The notes: a model not told the origin generated them from the letters alone. 50,338 nucleotides of DNA from CAYSSG01 sp964433635 (GCA_964433635.1 CAYSSG010000013.1:1-50338), one strand, 5' to 3'; shown: positions 25,528 to 34,982, counted from the stretch's first letter. Numbers and translations: made by a program.

Positions 25528-26532
25528 TTATGACTTAACCAGTAGTTCGGCTATCTGGACGGCATTAAGGGCAGCACCTTTTCTCAGATTATCAGCAACA
25601 ATCCACATCACCAGGCCAGGGTTAAAGACCAGATCTCTTCTGACGCGTCCGACAAATACTTCATCCTTTCCCTCTGCATCCAGTGATAGGGGGTACTGGC
25701 ATTGATCGGGTCTATCAATTACTTTTATTCCTGGAAAGTGATTTAACAGTTCTCTTGCCTTTTCCGGGCTGATTTCTTTCTGTGTTTCAATATGCACATC
25801 TTCGGCATGTGCCCGATAGACAGGCACCCTGGCTGTCGTTGCGGAAACAGCGATATGTTCAGCATGTAGAATTTTTCTCGTTTCATTCCGCATCTTCAGT
25901 TCTTCCGAGGTATACCCGCCTTCATCAAAAGAACCAATATGGGGCAGGACGTTAAAGGCAATCTGATAGGGATAAGCGTTTATCTTTATTTTTTTCTTTA
26001 AAACAATGGCTTTGGATTGCTCTCTCAGCTCATCGATAGCCTCTTTACCGGTCCCGGAAACAGATTGATAGGTAGCGCAAATGATTTTATTAATCCCTAC
26101 CGCATCATAGATGGGCTTTAACGCGACCACCATCTGTATGGTAGAGCAATTGGGATTAGCAATAATCCCTTGATGCTGCAAAACATCCTCCGGATTGACT
26201 TCCGGGACTACCAGCGGAACTTTGGGATCCATGCGATAATGCTTTCCATTATCAATGACGATAGCACCTGCCCGGACCGCAAGAGGTGCATAGTATTTAC
26301 TGACCTCATCTCCACCTGAAAACAAAGCAATATCTATTCCCTGGAAAGAATCATCATTTAATTCCCGAACCTGTACTCTTTCCCCTTTAAAAATATATTC
26401 CTTGCCGGCAGAACGATGAGACGCATAAAGTGAAATCCGGTTAACCGGAAAACTTTTCTGCTCCAGAACACGGGTCATCTCTTCTCCTACCGCTCCGGTT
26501 GCGCCCACTACTGCAATATGATAATATTTCAT
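25528..26532 (-). CDS. asd: Aspartate-semialdehyde dehydrogenase
   Basis: The enzyme reduces aspartyl phosphate to aspartate semialdehyde, the shared precursor of lysine, methionine and threonine. The 334-residue protein has the nucleotide-binding start HIAVVGATGAVGEEM, the catalytic Cys129 in IANPNCSTIQMV, the loop SVSGTGKEAIDEL and the substrate-binding stretch VPVYRAHAEDVHIET. It begins 8 nt after the kinase fusion gene and is the last gene of the hom operon, so it should be under the same T-box control. Confidence 0.97.
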   Translation of the reverse strand: MKYYHIAVVGATGAVGEEMTRVLEQKSFPVNRISLYASHRSAGKEYIFKGERVQVRELNDDSFQGIDIALFSGGDEVSKYYAPLAVRAGAIVIDNGKHYRMDPKVPLVVPEVNPEDVLQHQGIIANPNCSTIQMVVALKPIYDAVGINKIICATYQSVSGTGKEAIDELREQSKAIVLKKKIKINAYPYQIAFNVLPHIGSFDEGGYTSEELKMRNETRKILHAEHIAVSATTARVPVYRAHAEDVHIETQKEISPEKARELLNHFPGIKVIDRPDQCQYPLSLDAEGKDEVFVGRVRRDLVFNPGLVMWIVADNLRKGAALNAVQIAELLVKS

Positions 26533-26539
26533 TTTCTTC

Positions 26540-28684
26540 TCACTCTTTATCCAGCTGAAACTCCTGATGGACTTCCCTTACAGCATCCACGATTCTATCC
26601 TGATGAATCAGACAGGAAATTCTGGTTCCCGAAGTGCTGATCATATCAATGTTAATATGATTCCTGGCCAGAGCCTCGAACATGCGGGCGGCAATGAGCG
26701 GATCCGAAGTGATTCCAGCACCCACAATTGATATCTTGGCTACCTCTTTATCAGACAAAACTTCCGGTGACCCTATATCTCTGGCTACCTTTTTCGTTAT
26801 CTTCAGTGCTTTTGCCAGATCCTCAGAGGCTACCGTATATGCAATATCGTTCACCTCATCATGCTCTGCGCTCTGGATAATCATATCCACAATAATCTCC
26901 TTACTGGCCAGTGCTTTAAATAATTTAGCGGCGATGCCGGGAATATCGGGAACATTCTTAATAATGATTTTCCCGACATTCACCTCATGCGTCACTGCCC
27001 TTACATTTACCTTCTCCAACATGGGTATCTCCTCTCTGGTCTGAATGATTGTTCCAGCACCATTATGACTAAAACTGGATTTCACGACAATATTGACCTG
27101 ATAATTTTTGGCAATATCAATCGCCCGGTAATACAAAACTTTGGCACCTAAAATAGCCATTTCTGACATCTCGTCATGAGAAATCTCTTTCAGTCTCCTG
27201 GCTTTGGGTACTAAATCCGGATCCGCTGTGTAAACACCGTCCACATCGGTATAGATCTCACAACAGGAAGCTTTCATCCTTGCGGCCAATGCGATCGCTG
27301 TAGTATCGCTACCACCTCTTCCTAATGTGGTAATATTTCCCTCGCTGTCAGTTCCCTGGAAACCGGCTACAATGACAATCTTGTCCTGATCTAGCGCTTT
27401 CTTAATACGTTGTTGATTAATGCTGTCAATTCTGGCTTTGGTATAAGAGTTGTTGGTAATAATTCCAGCTTGGCTCCCTGTAAAGGATATTGCCTCTGCA
27501 CCCAAAGCATGAATTGCCATGGTCACCAGGGCAATGGAGACCTGTTCTCCCGTAGAAAGAAGCATATCCATCTCTCTTTCGCTGGGATTTTTGACTATTT
27601 CGTGGGATTTTTTTATTAATTCATCCGTTGTTTTGCCCATAGCCGATACCACGATAATCATACGATTACCCTGTCTGGCCTGTTCAACTATTTTCTGGGC
27701 TATTTTTTTAATCTTCTGTATATCAGAAACGGAACTTCCGCCATACTTCTGCACAATGATAGGATGGATCGTTTTCCCTTCTTCAATTCTGGCACCATCC
27801 ATATCCGGATCCAGTACCTTGACCTGACTTTCTACTCCTGCCTCAGAAAAGGTCGTTCTCATGATTTTGATAATCTCTTTTTCTGCACCTTCCTTGACCA
27901 AAGAAATAACAGTTGGCCCGGAACCGCTTAAAGCAACACCGGCAATCCCGCTTCTCTGCACCTCGGTAAAAATATTTTTAGCTCCTTTAATAAAGGGAAT
28001 CCGAAAAGGCTGGTGAAGACGATCCTGCATTGCTTCCGGTATAAGCTCCCACCTGGACTGCTGCAGGGCATTTACCAGTAATGCAGATTTACTCAAATTG
28101 TCTACTGCATCCTGAAGCGAAACCTGTTTGGGCAGCACTTTACGCATCTCTTCTGTACTCAGAGTATAAGGTGGAATACCCACAACTGCTCGTAAATCAT
28201 GAGGCATATCCAGTTTTACCCATTTGATCTGACCGTTATGGTCTCTATACGAAATAGTAAATCCACCAATGAGAGCCGGGACGATATTATCCAAATGGCC
28301 TTCCAACGAAAAAGCCATCTGCAGGATTTCTTCCCGGCTTAAATGAATCTCATAAAGTTGACTGGCACCCAAGATACCTCCGATAATGGCTGCAGCACTG
28401 CTTCCCAGTCCTCTTTCTATGGGTATCTGGTTCTTAATCGATATTTTGATTCCCCTGTTTTCCGAATGAAGGCCAGCCCTGTCCATGACTAATTCAGCTG
28501 CCCGGTAAATTAAATTATTATAATCTGAAGCCAGCATCGCAGAACCTTCTCCGTCAGCATGAAAGGCAAATCCATTTTCTAGCCTTTCCATCTCAATATC
28601 TAAATATAGCGATAAAGCCATGCCCAGGCAATCAAAGCCTGAACCAAGATTTGCGGTTGTAGCCGGTACTCTCACTTTGACCAT
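26540..28684 (-). CDS. Fused homoserine kinase - aspartate kinase
   Basis: This 714-residue bifunctional protein comprises two complete enzymes. Residues 1 to about 300 are homoserine kinase of the GHMP family: VRVPATTANLGSGFDCLGMA at the N terminus, the ATP loop PIERGLGSSAAAIIGG at 89-104, and ALSGSGPTVIS at 251-261. From about 308, VQKYGGSSVSD opens an aspartate kinase with GFQGTDSEGNITTLGRGGSD and VDGVYTADP. Two ACT domains follow from about residue 560 (GIAAKLFKALASKEIIVDMI and ARMFEALARNHINIDMIS), indicating feedback control by Lys and/or Thr. The linker is only about 10 residues with no stop. An ATG at 28708 exists, but AAGGAAGGG serves the ATG at 28682-28684. It catalyses the first step of the aspartate pathway and the phosphorylation of homoserine. 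Confidence 0.93.
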   Translation of the reverse strand: MVKVRVPATTANLGSGFDCLGMALSLYLDIEMERLENGFAFHADGEGSAMLASDYNNLIYRAAELVMDRAGLHSENRGIKISIKNQIPIERGLGSSAAAIIGGILGASQLYEIHLSREEILQMAFSLEGHLDNIVPALIGGFTISYRDHNGQIKWVKLDMPHDLRAVVGIPPYTLSTEEMRKVLPKQVSLQDAVDNLSKSALLVNALQQSRWELIPEAMQDRLHQPFRIPFIKGAKNIFTEVQRSGIAGVALSGSGPTVISLVKEGAEKEIIKIMRTTFSEAGVESQVKVLDPDMDGARIEEGKTIHPIIVQKYGGSSVSDIQKIKKIAQKIVEQARQGNRMIIVVSAMGKTTDELIKKSHEIVKNPSEREMDMLLSTGEQVSIALVTMAIHALGAEAISFTGSQAGIITNNSYTKARIDSINQQRIKKALDQDKIVIVAGFQGTDSEGNITTLGRGGSDTTAIALAARMKASCCEIYTDVDGVYTADPDLVPKARRLKEISHDEMSEMAILGAKVLYYRAIDIAKNYQVNIVVKSSFSHNGAGTIIQTREEIPMLEKVNVRAVTHEVNVGKIIIKNVPDIPGIAAKLFKALASKEIIVDMIIQSAEHDEVNDIAYTVASEDLAKALKITKKVARDIGSPEVLSDKEVAKISIVGAGITSDPLIAARMFEALARNHINIDMISTSGTRISCLIHQDRIVDAVREVHQEFQLDKE

Positions 28685-28800
28685 TATGATCCCTTCCTTA
28701 TTCATCATCAGATAACTGTTAATATTTTCGATATAAAATAAAAACCGTTAAAAACATTCAATCAACATGAGTAACATGAGTAAGCCTTGGTACTTGAAAT

Positions 28801-30102
28801 TCATTTCCTGATATTCTTATATATTCTTAGAAAATGAATCATTTTAACACAGTTTTTTTGATGTTCTATTTCTTTAATAATTTTATTGATTTTATTCTCA
28901 CTTAACTTGTTGGTTAAAATTCCAATTGTCAGGTTTTCAGTCTCGCTACCTATTTCACTACTCTTTTCAATAAAACCATTGTTCTGTTCAATTATTTCTT
29001 TAATCTTTCCTCTGCAATCTTTTTCTTTTTCAAGCTGAATTCTAAGAAAATATTCATTTTCTTGCTGTTGACATAGCTTAATTTCTAATTTTTTTAAGTT
29101 TTGTACCAGATAACCAAATTCGAAATATTCTGGCTGCCTGATAATTCTTATAATGTCACTTACGATCATGCTTCCTCCGGCGGTTCCCCCAGCACCTGCT
29201 CCTGAGAAGAATAATTCTCCATAACTTTTGCCGTACATCAAGATTCCATTATCAGCACTATGAATATTAGCCAGAATATGATCTTTGTCAACTAAAACCG
29301 GCTGAACCCGGATATCTAGATATGTTCCTTTATGTATGGCAATGGCTAAAAGTTTAATTCGATATCCAAGTTGTTTTGTCAATAAAATATCCTCATATGT
29401 GATGGTATCTATACCAGAATAACTAATCTGACCAATATCTAATTGAGCTCTAAATCCAAGAGAAGAAAGTATAAATATTTTATAAAGTGTATCAATGCCC
29501 AGGATATCATTACTTGGATCTGCTTCAGCGTAACCTATATCCTGTGCCTTCTTTAATGCTTCTTCTTGGGTCATATTGTTCTCAAGCATTAAATCAAGCA
29601 TATAATTGGTAGTCCCATTTAAAATGCCTGTAATCTCCTCTAAAGGACATGATGTTAACATGTTTGAAATGATTCCAATAACAGGAATTGCACTAGCTAC
29701 TGACGTTTCAAAGAGAAACTGAACCTTATTATCGTGTGCAATATTTAATAATTCGTATCCATGTTTTGCGACAACTTCCTTGTTTGGTGTTACGACATGC
29801 TTGCCTCTATTGAGAGCATTTTTAATCAGATTATATGCTGGGTATTCTCCACCGATTGCCTCTACAATAATCTGAGTTTTAGCATCTTCAATGACTTGCT
29901 GGGCAGAACTTGTAAATATAGAGTCATATTTCCCAGAAGTTGGTTTTCTGGTCAGCTCTAAATCTACCAGACCTGTTATTTTCACTTTATAAGGCGCAAT
30001 CTCGCTTTCAATAAAATCCTGATTCTTTTCGATTATACTTAAAGTTCCACTTCCAATCGTTCCTAATCCTAGAATCCCGATCCCAATCTCTTTTTTTAAC
30101 AT
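28801..30102 (-). CDS. hom: Homoserine dehydrogenase
   Basis: This enzyme reduces aspartate semialdehyde to homoserine with NAD(P)H. The 433-residue protein has the Rossmann motif GILGLGTIGSGTLSIIEKN, HVVTPNKEVVAKHG, the catalytic region EITGILNGTTNYMLDLMLE, and the signature AEADPSNDILGIDTLYKIFI. A C-terminal ACT-like region (about 350-433) suggests threonine inhibition. GAGGTG lies about 8 nt before the ATG. It is the first gene of the operon and directly follows a T-box leader. Its sequence is distinctly more AT-rich than the kinase fusion gene downstream, which could reflect separate origin. Confidence 0.95.
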   Translation of the reverse strand: MLKKEIGIGILGLGTIGSGTLSIIEKNQDFIESEIAPYKVKITGLVDLELTRKPTSGKYDSIFTSSAQQVIEDAKTQIIVEAIGGEYPAYNLIKNALNRGKHVVTPNKEVVAKHGYELLNIAHDNKVQFLFETSVASAIPVIGIISNMLTSCPLEEITGILNGTTNYMLDLMLENNMTQEEALKKAQDIGYAEADPSNDILGIDTLYKIFILSSLGFRAQLDIGQISYSGIDTITYEDILLTKQLGYRIKLLAIAIHKGTYLDIRVQPVLVDKDHILANIHSADNGILMYGKSYGELFFSGAGAGGTAGGSMIVSDIIRIIRQPEYFEFGYLVQNLKKLEIKLCQQQENEYFLRIQLEKEKDCRGKIKEIIEQNNGFIEKSSEIGSETENLTIGILTNKLSENKINKIIKEIEHQKNCVKMIHFLRIYKNIRK

Positions 30103-30148
30103 AAATCTTACACCTCGACATCCTATTCATAATAAGATATTTCAATGC

Positions 30149-30186
30149 AAAAGGCCTTCCATCTTGTTAAAGACGAAAGGCCTTTT
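30149..30186 (-). terminator. Intrinsic terminator of the T-box leader
   Basis: On the minus strand AAAAGGCC...GGCCTTTT forms the outer stem with CTT...AAG inside, followed by TTTT. Its 5' arm overlaps the antiterminator pairing partner CGTCTTT, giving the two exclusive folds expected of a T-box. Confidence 0.88.
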
Positions 30187-30328
30187 TCGCGGTTCCACTT
30201 TACTTTTTAAACAACCAATTTGATTGTTTAAACACTCCTTTATGATGACCTCCGGGTTGGTTTTTGGAATCCTTTGGCATATCCAAATTATTCCTACTCT
30301 CCCCTTCTTCGGTCTTCCTTATAAATTT
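30149..30328 (-). promoter_or_regulatory. T-box riboswitch (tRNA-Thr type) controlling hom operon
   Basis: The leader senses uncharged tRNA and lets transcription through to hom when threonine is short. Reading the minus strand: Stem I spans 30247-30314 (closing pair GACC/GGTC) with AGTA on its 5' side (30295-30298) and ACC at 30259-30261 as the likely specifier codon, followed by AA. Stem III is TTTAAACAA/TTGTTTAAA (around 30210-30235). The T-box sequence TGGAACCGCG is at 30188-30197. The antiterminator can form AAAG/CTTT and GCG/CGT pairs, and competes with the terminator at 30149-30186. Stem I is only about 68 nt, shorter than canonical. UGGA pairs with tRNA ending UCCA, as in many bacterial tRNA-Thr. 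Confidence 0.92.
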
Positions 30329-30334
30329 TTTGTC

Positions 30335-30363
30335 ATTTTACCATTGAAATTTTCATTTGTCAA
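30335..30363 (-). promoter_or_regulatory. Promoter for the hom - thrB-lysC - asd operon
   Basis: On the minus strand TTGACA (30358-30363) and TAAAAT (30335-30340) are 17 bp apart. They begin 23 bp after the gyrA stop, so the operon has its own start just upstream of the T-box. Confidence 0.8.
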
Positions 30364-30385
30364 AAGAAAAATAATACTGGTACAA

Positions 30386-32908
30386 CTAATCAATAACCTG
30401 GGATTGGGGTACGGTAGCTACGCTGGCAACTTTATCATCCTTATCCAGGTTCATTACTCTGACTCCCATGGAATTCCTTCCTGTTCGGCTGATCTCTTTC
30501 ACCGGAACGCGAATAATAATCCCTTTCTGACTGATGACCACCAGCTCATCTCTTTCGCTTACCACTTTAACAGATACGACCTCTCCGCGTTCTATGCTGA
30601 AACGTATTGATTTTACCCCTTTACAGCCTCTTCCCCTGGATAACCGATATGATTGTATGGGTGTTCTTTTACCGGCACCATTTTCCGTAATAAGAAGCAA
30701 GTCTTCTTCTGAATCAGGGTTCACCAGGCTGATATCAAGCAGATAATCATCTCTCGATATGATCATTCCCCTGCACCCCATGGCAGTTCTACCCATAGGA
30801 CGTATCTTTTCACCGGAAAAGTAGGTGGACTTCCCCTTTCGTGAGGTTAGAATAACATTATCCTTCTCGCCTGCCAGCCTTGTTCTGATTAATTCATCCC
30901 CCGGATTAAGAGAAATGGCAATAATTTCTTTATTTTTCAAATTGGCAAAGGCACGCAAAGGTATCTTCTTTACTTTTCCCCGTTTGGTTGCCATATAAAG
31001 AAACCAATCATGTCCCTCACGGGATTTAATGAATTCTTCCTGGCGAATGGGAATCACCGTGGTAATTCGTTCATCTTTTTGAATTCCCAATAAATTAACT
31101 ACGGCAATACCCCTAGAAGTTCTGCCTCCTTCCGGAATCTGATAGGCTTTCCGACGGTAGACAGTACCCTTGTTGGAAAAGAACAGGATATCATGTAAAT
31201 TGGTGGTAATATACAGATTGTCAACCAGATCTTCTTCTTTAACTCCCATTCCAATCACACCCCGGCCACCTCTTCTCTGTTTCCGATAGGTATTCAGGGG
31301 TAATCGCTTTAGATATCCGTCCTTGGTATAGGTAATGACAATATCCTCTTCGGCAATAAAATCTTCCAGCTCAAACTCCTTTTCTTCTTTCACAATCTGA
31401 GTAAGCCTGTTGTCTGCATATTTACTCTTTAATTCTAACAGTTCATCCTTGATGGTAAGCATGAGTTTTCTTTCGTTTGCTAAAATATCCTCGAGATAGG
31501 CAATTTTTTTAATCAACTCCAGGTATTCTTCTTCCAGCTTCCTGGTTTCCAGCGAGGTTAATTTTTGTAAACGCATATCCAGTATTGCCTGAGCCTGTTT
31601 GTCACTCAGTAGAAAACGACTTCTTAAATTTTGATGAGCTGTTTCTACGTCTTTGGATTTTTTGATAATCTGAACGACTTCATCGATATTTGCCAGGGCA
31701 ATCTTCAGGCCCTCTAAGATATGAGCCCTTTCCCGGGCCTGCTTTAATTCATATCGCGAACGTCTTTCCACAACGATTTTACGGTGGGTTAGAAAACATT
31801 CTAATGCTTCACGTATATTAAGCTGTTTTGGTTTTCCGTCTAGAATAGCTAACAGATTGATGCCAAAAGAAGTCTGTAATTTGGTATGTTTATATAAATT
31901 ATTCAGAATAACATTTACATTGGTGTTTTTCTTTAATTCGATGACAATCCGCATCCCATTACGATCCGATTCATCTCTTAATGCGGTGATGTCGGTTAAT
32001 TTTTTATCCTGTACCAGGGAGGCAATCTCTGCCACCAGATTGGCTTTATTGACCTGATAGGGTATTTCTTTTACCACCAGCACCGGTGCTGATTTGCTCT
32101 TCTTCTCATAATTTTCCGTAATCACCCTGGCCTGCAGGGTAATAATTCCTTTTCCCGTTTCATAGGCTTCCTGTATTCCGGAGACACCATAAATGGTTGC
32201 GCCAGTGGGAAAATCCGGACCCGGCAACACTTTCATAATTTCTTTGATGGTTGTATCAGGCATATCGATAAGCAAAACACAGGCATCAATCACTTCACCC
32301 AGATTGTGAGGAGGGATATTCGTGGCCATACCCACAGCAATACCTGAAGAGCCGTTAATTAACAGTTGCGGAACAGGAGCAGGTAATAATGCCGGTTCTT
32401 CCAGGGAATTATCAAAATTTGGAATCATATCTACCGTATCTTTTCTGATATCCGCCAATAATTCCTGGGCTAGAGGCGACATCCTGATCTCTGTGTAACG
32501 CATCGCTGCAGCCGCATCTCCGTCAACCGAACCAAAATTTCCCTGACCGTCAATCAGGGGATAGCGATAGGAAAAATCCTGCGCCATTCTGACAATGGTG
32601 TCATAAACCGCCATATCGCCGTGGGGATGATATTTACCAAGTGTATCACCGACAATTCTGGCTGATTTCTTATATGGTTTATCAGATGTATTGCCCAGTT
32701 TGTACATGGAGTAAAGAACACGCCTGTGAACAGGCTTTAAGCCATCACGGGCATCGGGAATAGCCCTGCCGATAATGACGCTCATGGCATAATTTAAGTA
32801 GGAAATCTTAATCTCATCCGTAATATCAATCGGTAATTCCTGGATTCCTGCTGCTTTTATTTCTTCTTTCTCTTCCTGGTTTTCATTATTTATATCATTA
32901 CTCATCAT
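30386..32908 (-). CDS. gyrA: DNA gyrase subunit A
   Basis: This is the breakage-reunion subunit of gyrase, which introduces negative supercoils. The 840-residue protein has the catalytic Tyr in AAMRYTEIRMS, the N-terminal helix LNYAMSVIIGRAIPDARDGLKPVHRR, and the GyrA box QRRGGRG at the start of the C-terminal DNA-wrapping domain. That box distinguishes it from ParC. Several blades of the C-terminal propeller are visible (e.g. GKSTYFSGEKIRPMGRTAMG). It lies 48 nt after gyrB in the same orientation. Tandem ATGs begin it (32906-32908 and 32903-32905); the ribosome-binding site is weak. Confidence 0.98.
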   Translation of the reverse strand: MMSNDINNENQEEKEEIKAAGIQELPIDITDEIKISYLNYAMSVIIGRAIPDARDGLKPVHRRVLYSMYKLGNTSDKPYKKSARIVGDTLGKYHPHGDMAVYDTIVRMAQDFSYRYPLIDGQGNFGSVDGDAAAAMRYTEIRMSPLAQELLADIRKDTVDMIPNFDNSLEEPALLPAPVPQLLINGSSGIAVGMATNIPPHNLGEVIDACVLLIDMPDTTIKEIMKVLPGPDFPTGATIYGVSGIQEAYETGKGIITLQARVITENYEKKSKSAPVLVVKEIPYQVNKANLVAEIASLVQDKKLTDITALRDESDRNGMRIVIELKKNTNVNVILNNLYKHTKLQTSFGINLLAILDGKPKQLNIREALECFLTHRKIVVERRSRYELKQARERAHILEGLKIALANIDEVVQIIKKSKDVETAHQNLRSRFLLSDKQAQAILDMRLQKLTSLETRKLEEEYLELIKKIAYLEDILANERKLMLTIKDELLELKSKYADNRLTQIVKEEKEFELEDFIAEEDIVITYTKDGYLKRLPLNTYRKQRRGGRGVIGMGVKEEDLVDNLYITTNLHDILFFSNKGTVYRRKAYQIPEGGRTSRGIAVVNLLGIQKDERITTVIPIRQEEFIKSREGHDWFLYMATKRGKVKKIPLRAFANLKNKEIIAISLNPGDELIRTRLAGEKDNVILTSRKGKSTYFSGEKIRPMGRTAMGCRGMIISRDDYLLDISLVNPDSEEDLLLITENGAGKRTPIQSYRLSRGRGCKGVKSIRFSIERGEVVSVKVVSERDELVVISQKGIIIRVPVKEISRTGRNSMGVRVMNLDKDDKVASVATVPQSQVID

Positions 32909-32956
32909 CTCGTACCAACCTATTGTTTTACTGATCCTTATTTTAACAGAAAGCTT

Positions 32957-34897
32957 TTAGACATCCAATTCTTGAACTTCTGTACTGTGCTGATAAATAA
33001 ATTCCTTTCTCGGCTCAACCTTGTCTCCCATCAGAATGGTAAACATCTCATCCGCTTCCAGAGAATCTTCCAGTTCCACTCTTTTTAATAATCTGGTTTC
33101 CGGATTCATGGTTGTCTCCCATAACTGAGAAGGATTCATCTCTCCCAGCCCTTTATAACGCTGAATGGTATAATTTGATTTGATCTCTTTGATTTTCTTA
33201 TTCAATTCTTCTTCATTGAAATAATAATCATTTTTTTTATTATGGCTCAATTTGAATAAGGGCGGCATGGCGATAAATATCTTTCCCTTTTCAATTAACG
33301 GCCTCATATACCGGTAAAATAGGGTTAACAGGAGGGTTTTAATATGCTCTCCGTCAACATCTGCATCAGTCATAATAATAATCTTATGGTATCTTAATTG
33401 AGAGAGATCAAATTCATCTTCTTCACTGATTTGAAAACCGGATGCCGTTATAATGGATTTAATCTCATTATTACTTAAAATCTTGTGCAGGCGGGCTTTT
33501 TCAACGTTCAGAATTTTTCCTCTAAGCGGTAAAATAGCCTGGAATTTACGATCCCTCCCCTGTTTTGCAGACCCTCCGGCAGAATCTCCTTCCACTAAAA
33601 AGATTTCCCGGTGTAATGGATCTTTTTCCGAACAATCTGCTAATTTTCCCGGCAAAGCACCTAATCCAATCCCATTTTTTTGTCTTACTAATTCCCGAGC
33701 CCTTCTGGCTGCTTCTCTGGCTTTATAAGCTGAAATAGATTTGGCTAATATTTTTTGAATAATGTCAGGATTTTCAATAAAGTAGGTACTTAATTTATCA
33801 TTTACAACAGAAGAAACGATACCCTTGACCTCGTTATTACCCAATTTTGTTTTGGTCTGCCCTTCAAATTGTGGATTCAGTAATTTCACGCTGATGACAG
33901 CCATAAGGCCTTCCCGAACATCATTACCTGAAAGACCTTGATCTGCTCCCTTGATAGAATATTTCTTTTGCAGGGGAATACTATCATTTTTTGCATAGTC
34001 ATTTATTGCTTTCGTTAAGGCAGCCTTAAATCCTGATAAATGGGTACCCCCTTCTTCCGTATGAATATTATTGGCAAAAGAAAGGATATTTTCCAGGTAG
34101 CCGGTATTATACTGGATGGCAATTTCGACTTCAATATCATCCTTTTTACCGCTTATATAAAAGGGCTTGCTAAAGAGAACATCCCTGTTCTTGTTTAAAT
34201 GTTTGACAAACTCAATAATTCCGCCATCGTATTTATAGACAACCGAATTATTATCCCTTTCATCTTGTAATTCAATCTTCACGCCTCCGTTAAGAAAGGC
34301 TAATTCCCGCAGACGATGAGCAACAATATCAAAATTAATCGTTATGTCTTCAAAGATTTCCTGATCCGCGCGATAGGTAATCTTGGTACCATTCTTATCG
34401 GCACGACCGATGACCTCTAATTCACTCACCGGTTTTCCTCTTTCAAATTTCTGGTAATAGACCTTATGGTCCCTATTGACTGTTACTTCTAACCATTCGG
34501 ATAAGGCATTCACCACCGAAATCCCTACACCATGAAGCCCACCGGAAACCTGATAGCTTCCGCTGCCAAATTTACCACCGGCATGCAGCTTGGTAAGAAC
34601 GGTTGTTACGGCAGGTAAATTGGTATAAGCATGGACATCAACGGGTATTCCTCGGCCATCATCCATTACGGTAACGCTATTGTCCTGATGAATGACGACC
34701 TGAATTTTTTTGCAGTATCCCGCCATCGCCTCATCAATACTGTTATCCACTACTTCGTCGACCAGATGATGTAATCCTCTGCTTCCGGTGTTGCCAATAT
34801 ACATGCTCGGTCTCTTTCGAACGGCTTCCAAGCCCTCTAAAACCTGAATTTCTTTTGCAGTATATTGTGATTGTTTACTCAAATTTTTTTTAACCAT
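32957..34897 (-). CDS. gyrB: DNA gyrase subunit B
   Basis: This is the ATPase subunit of gyrase, 646 residues from the chosen start. The GHKL ATPase has EVVDNSIDEAMAGYC and MDDGRGIPVDVHAY, and the Toprim domain has EGDSAGGSAKQGRDRKFQA and IIMTDADVDGEHIKT. The C terminus has YKGLGEMNPSQLWETTM. An ATG at 34904-34906 adds three residues, but GGAG is only 1 nt from it; the ATG at 34895-34897 has workable spacing. It has its own promoter about 80 nt upstream despite lying in the dnaA-dnaN-recF-gyrB order. Confidence 0.97.
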   Translation of the reverse strand: MVKKNLSKQSQYTAKEIQVLEGLEAVRKRPSMYIGNTGSRGLHHLVDEVVDNSIDEAMAGYCKKIQVVIHQDNSVTVMDDGRGIPVDVHAYTNLPAVTTVLTKLHAGGKFGSGSYQVSGGLHGVGISVVNALSEWLEVTVNRDHKVYYQKFERGKPVSELEVIGRADKNGTKITYRADQEIFEDITINFDIVAHRLRELAFLNGGVKIELQDERDNNSVVYKYDGGIIEFVKHLNKNRDVLFSKPFYISGKKDDIEVEIAIQYNTGYLENILSFANNIHTEEGGTHLSGFKAALTKAINDYAKNDSIPLQKKYSIKGADQGLSGNDVREGLMAVISVKLLNPQFEGQTKTKLGNNEVKGIVSSVVNDKLSTYFIENPDIIQKILAKSISAYKAREAARRARELVRQKNGIGLGALPGKLADCSEKDPLHREIFLVEGDSAGGSAKQGRDRKFQAILPLRGKILNVEKARLHKILSNNEIKSIITASGFQISEEDEFDLSQLRYHKIIIMTDADVDGEHIKTLLLTLFYRYMRPLIEKGKIFIAMPPLFKLSHNKKNDYYFNEEELNKKIKEIKSNYTIQRYKGLGEMNPSQLWETTMNPETRLLKRVELEDSLEADEMFTILMGDKVEPRKEFIYQHSTEVQELDV

Positions 34898-34924
34898 CTC
34901 TTCCATACTCCAATAGACAAAATG

Positions 34925-34949
34925 AAACCGTGACTGGAGGCCACGGCTT
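34925..34949 (-). promoter_or_regulatory. Hairpin in the gyrB leader with loop complementary to the ribosome-binding site
   Basis: The minus strand forms an 8-bp stem (AAGCCGTG with CACGGTTT, one G-U pair) with the 9-nt loop GCCTCCAGT. The loop contains CTCCA, exactly complementary to the TGGAG ribosome-binding site of gyrB (34908-34912). Confidence 0.4.
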
Positions 34950-34982
34950 GATTATTCTATATTTAGTAGCTAACCATGATAA

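Noticed and set aside
30224..30610. Plus-strand frame across the T-box and gyrA end
   Set aside because: It is antisense to the riboswitch and gyrA, with no start signal.
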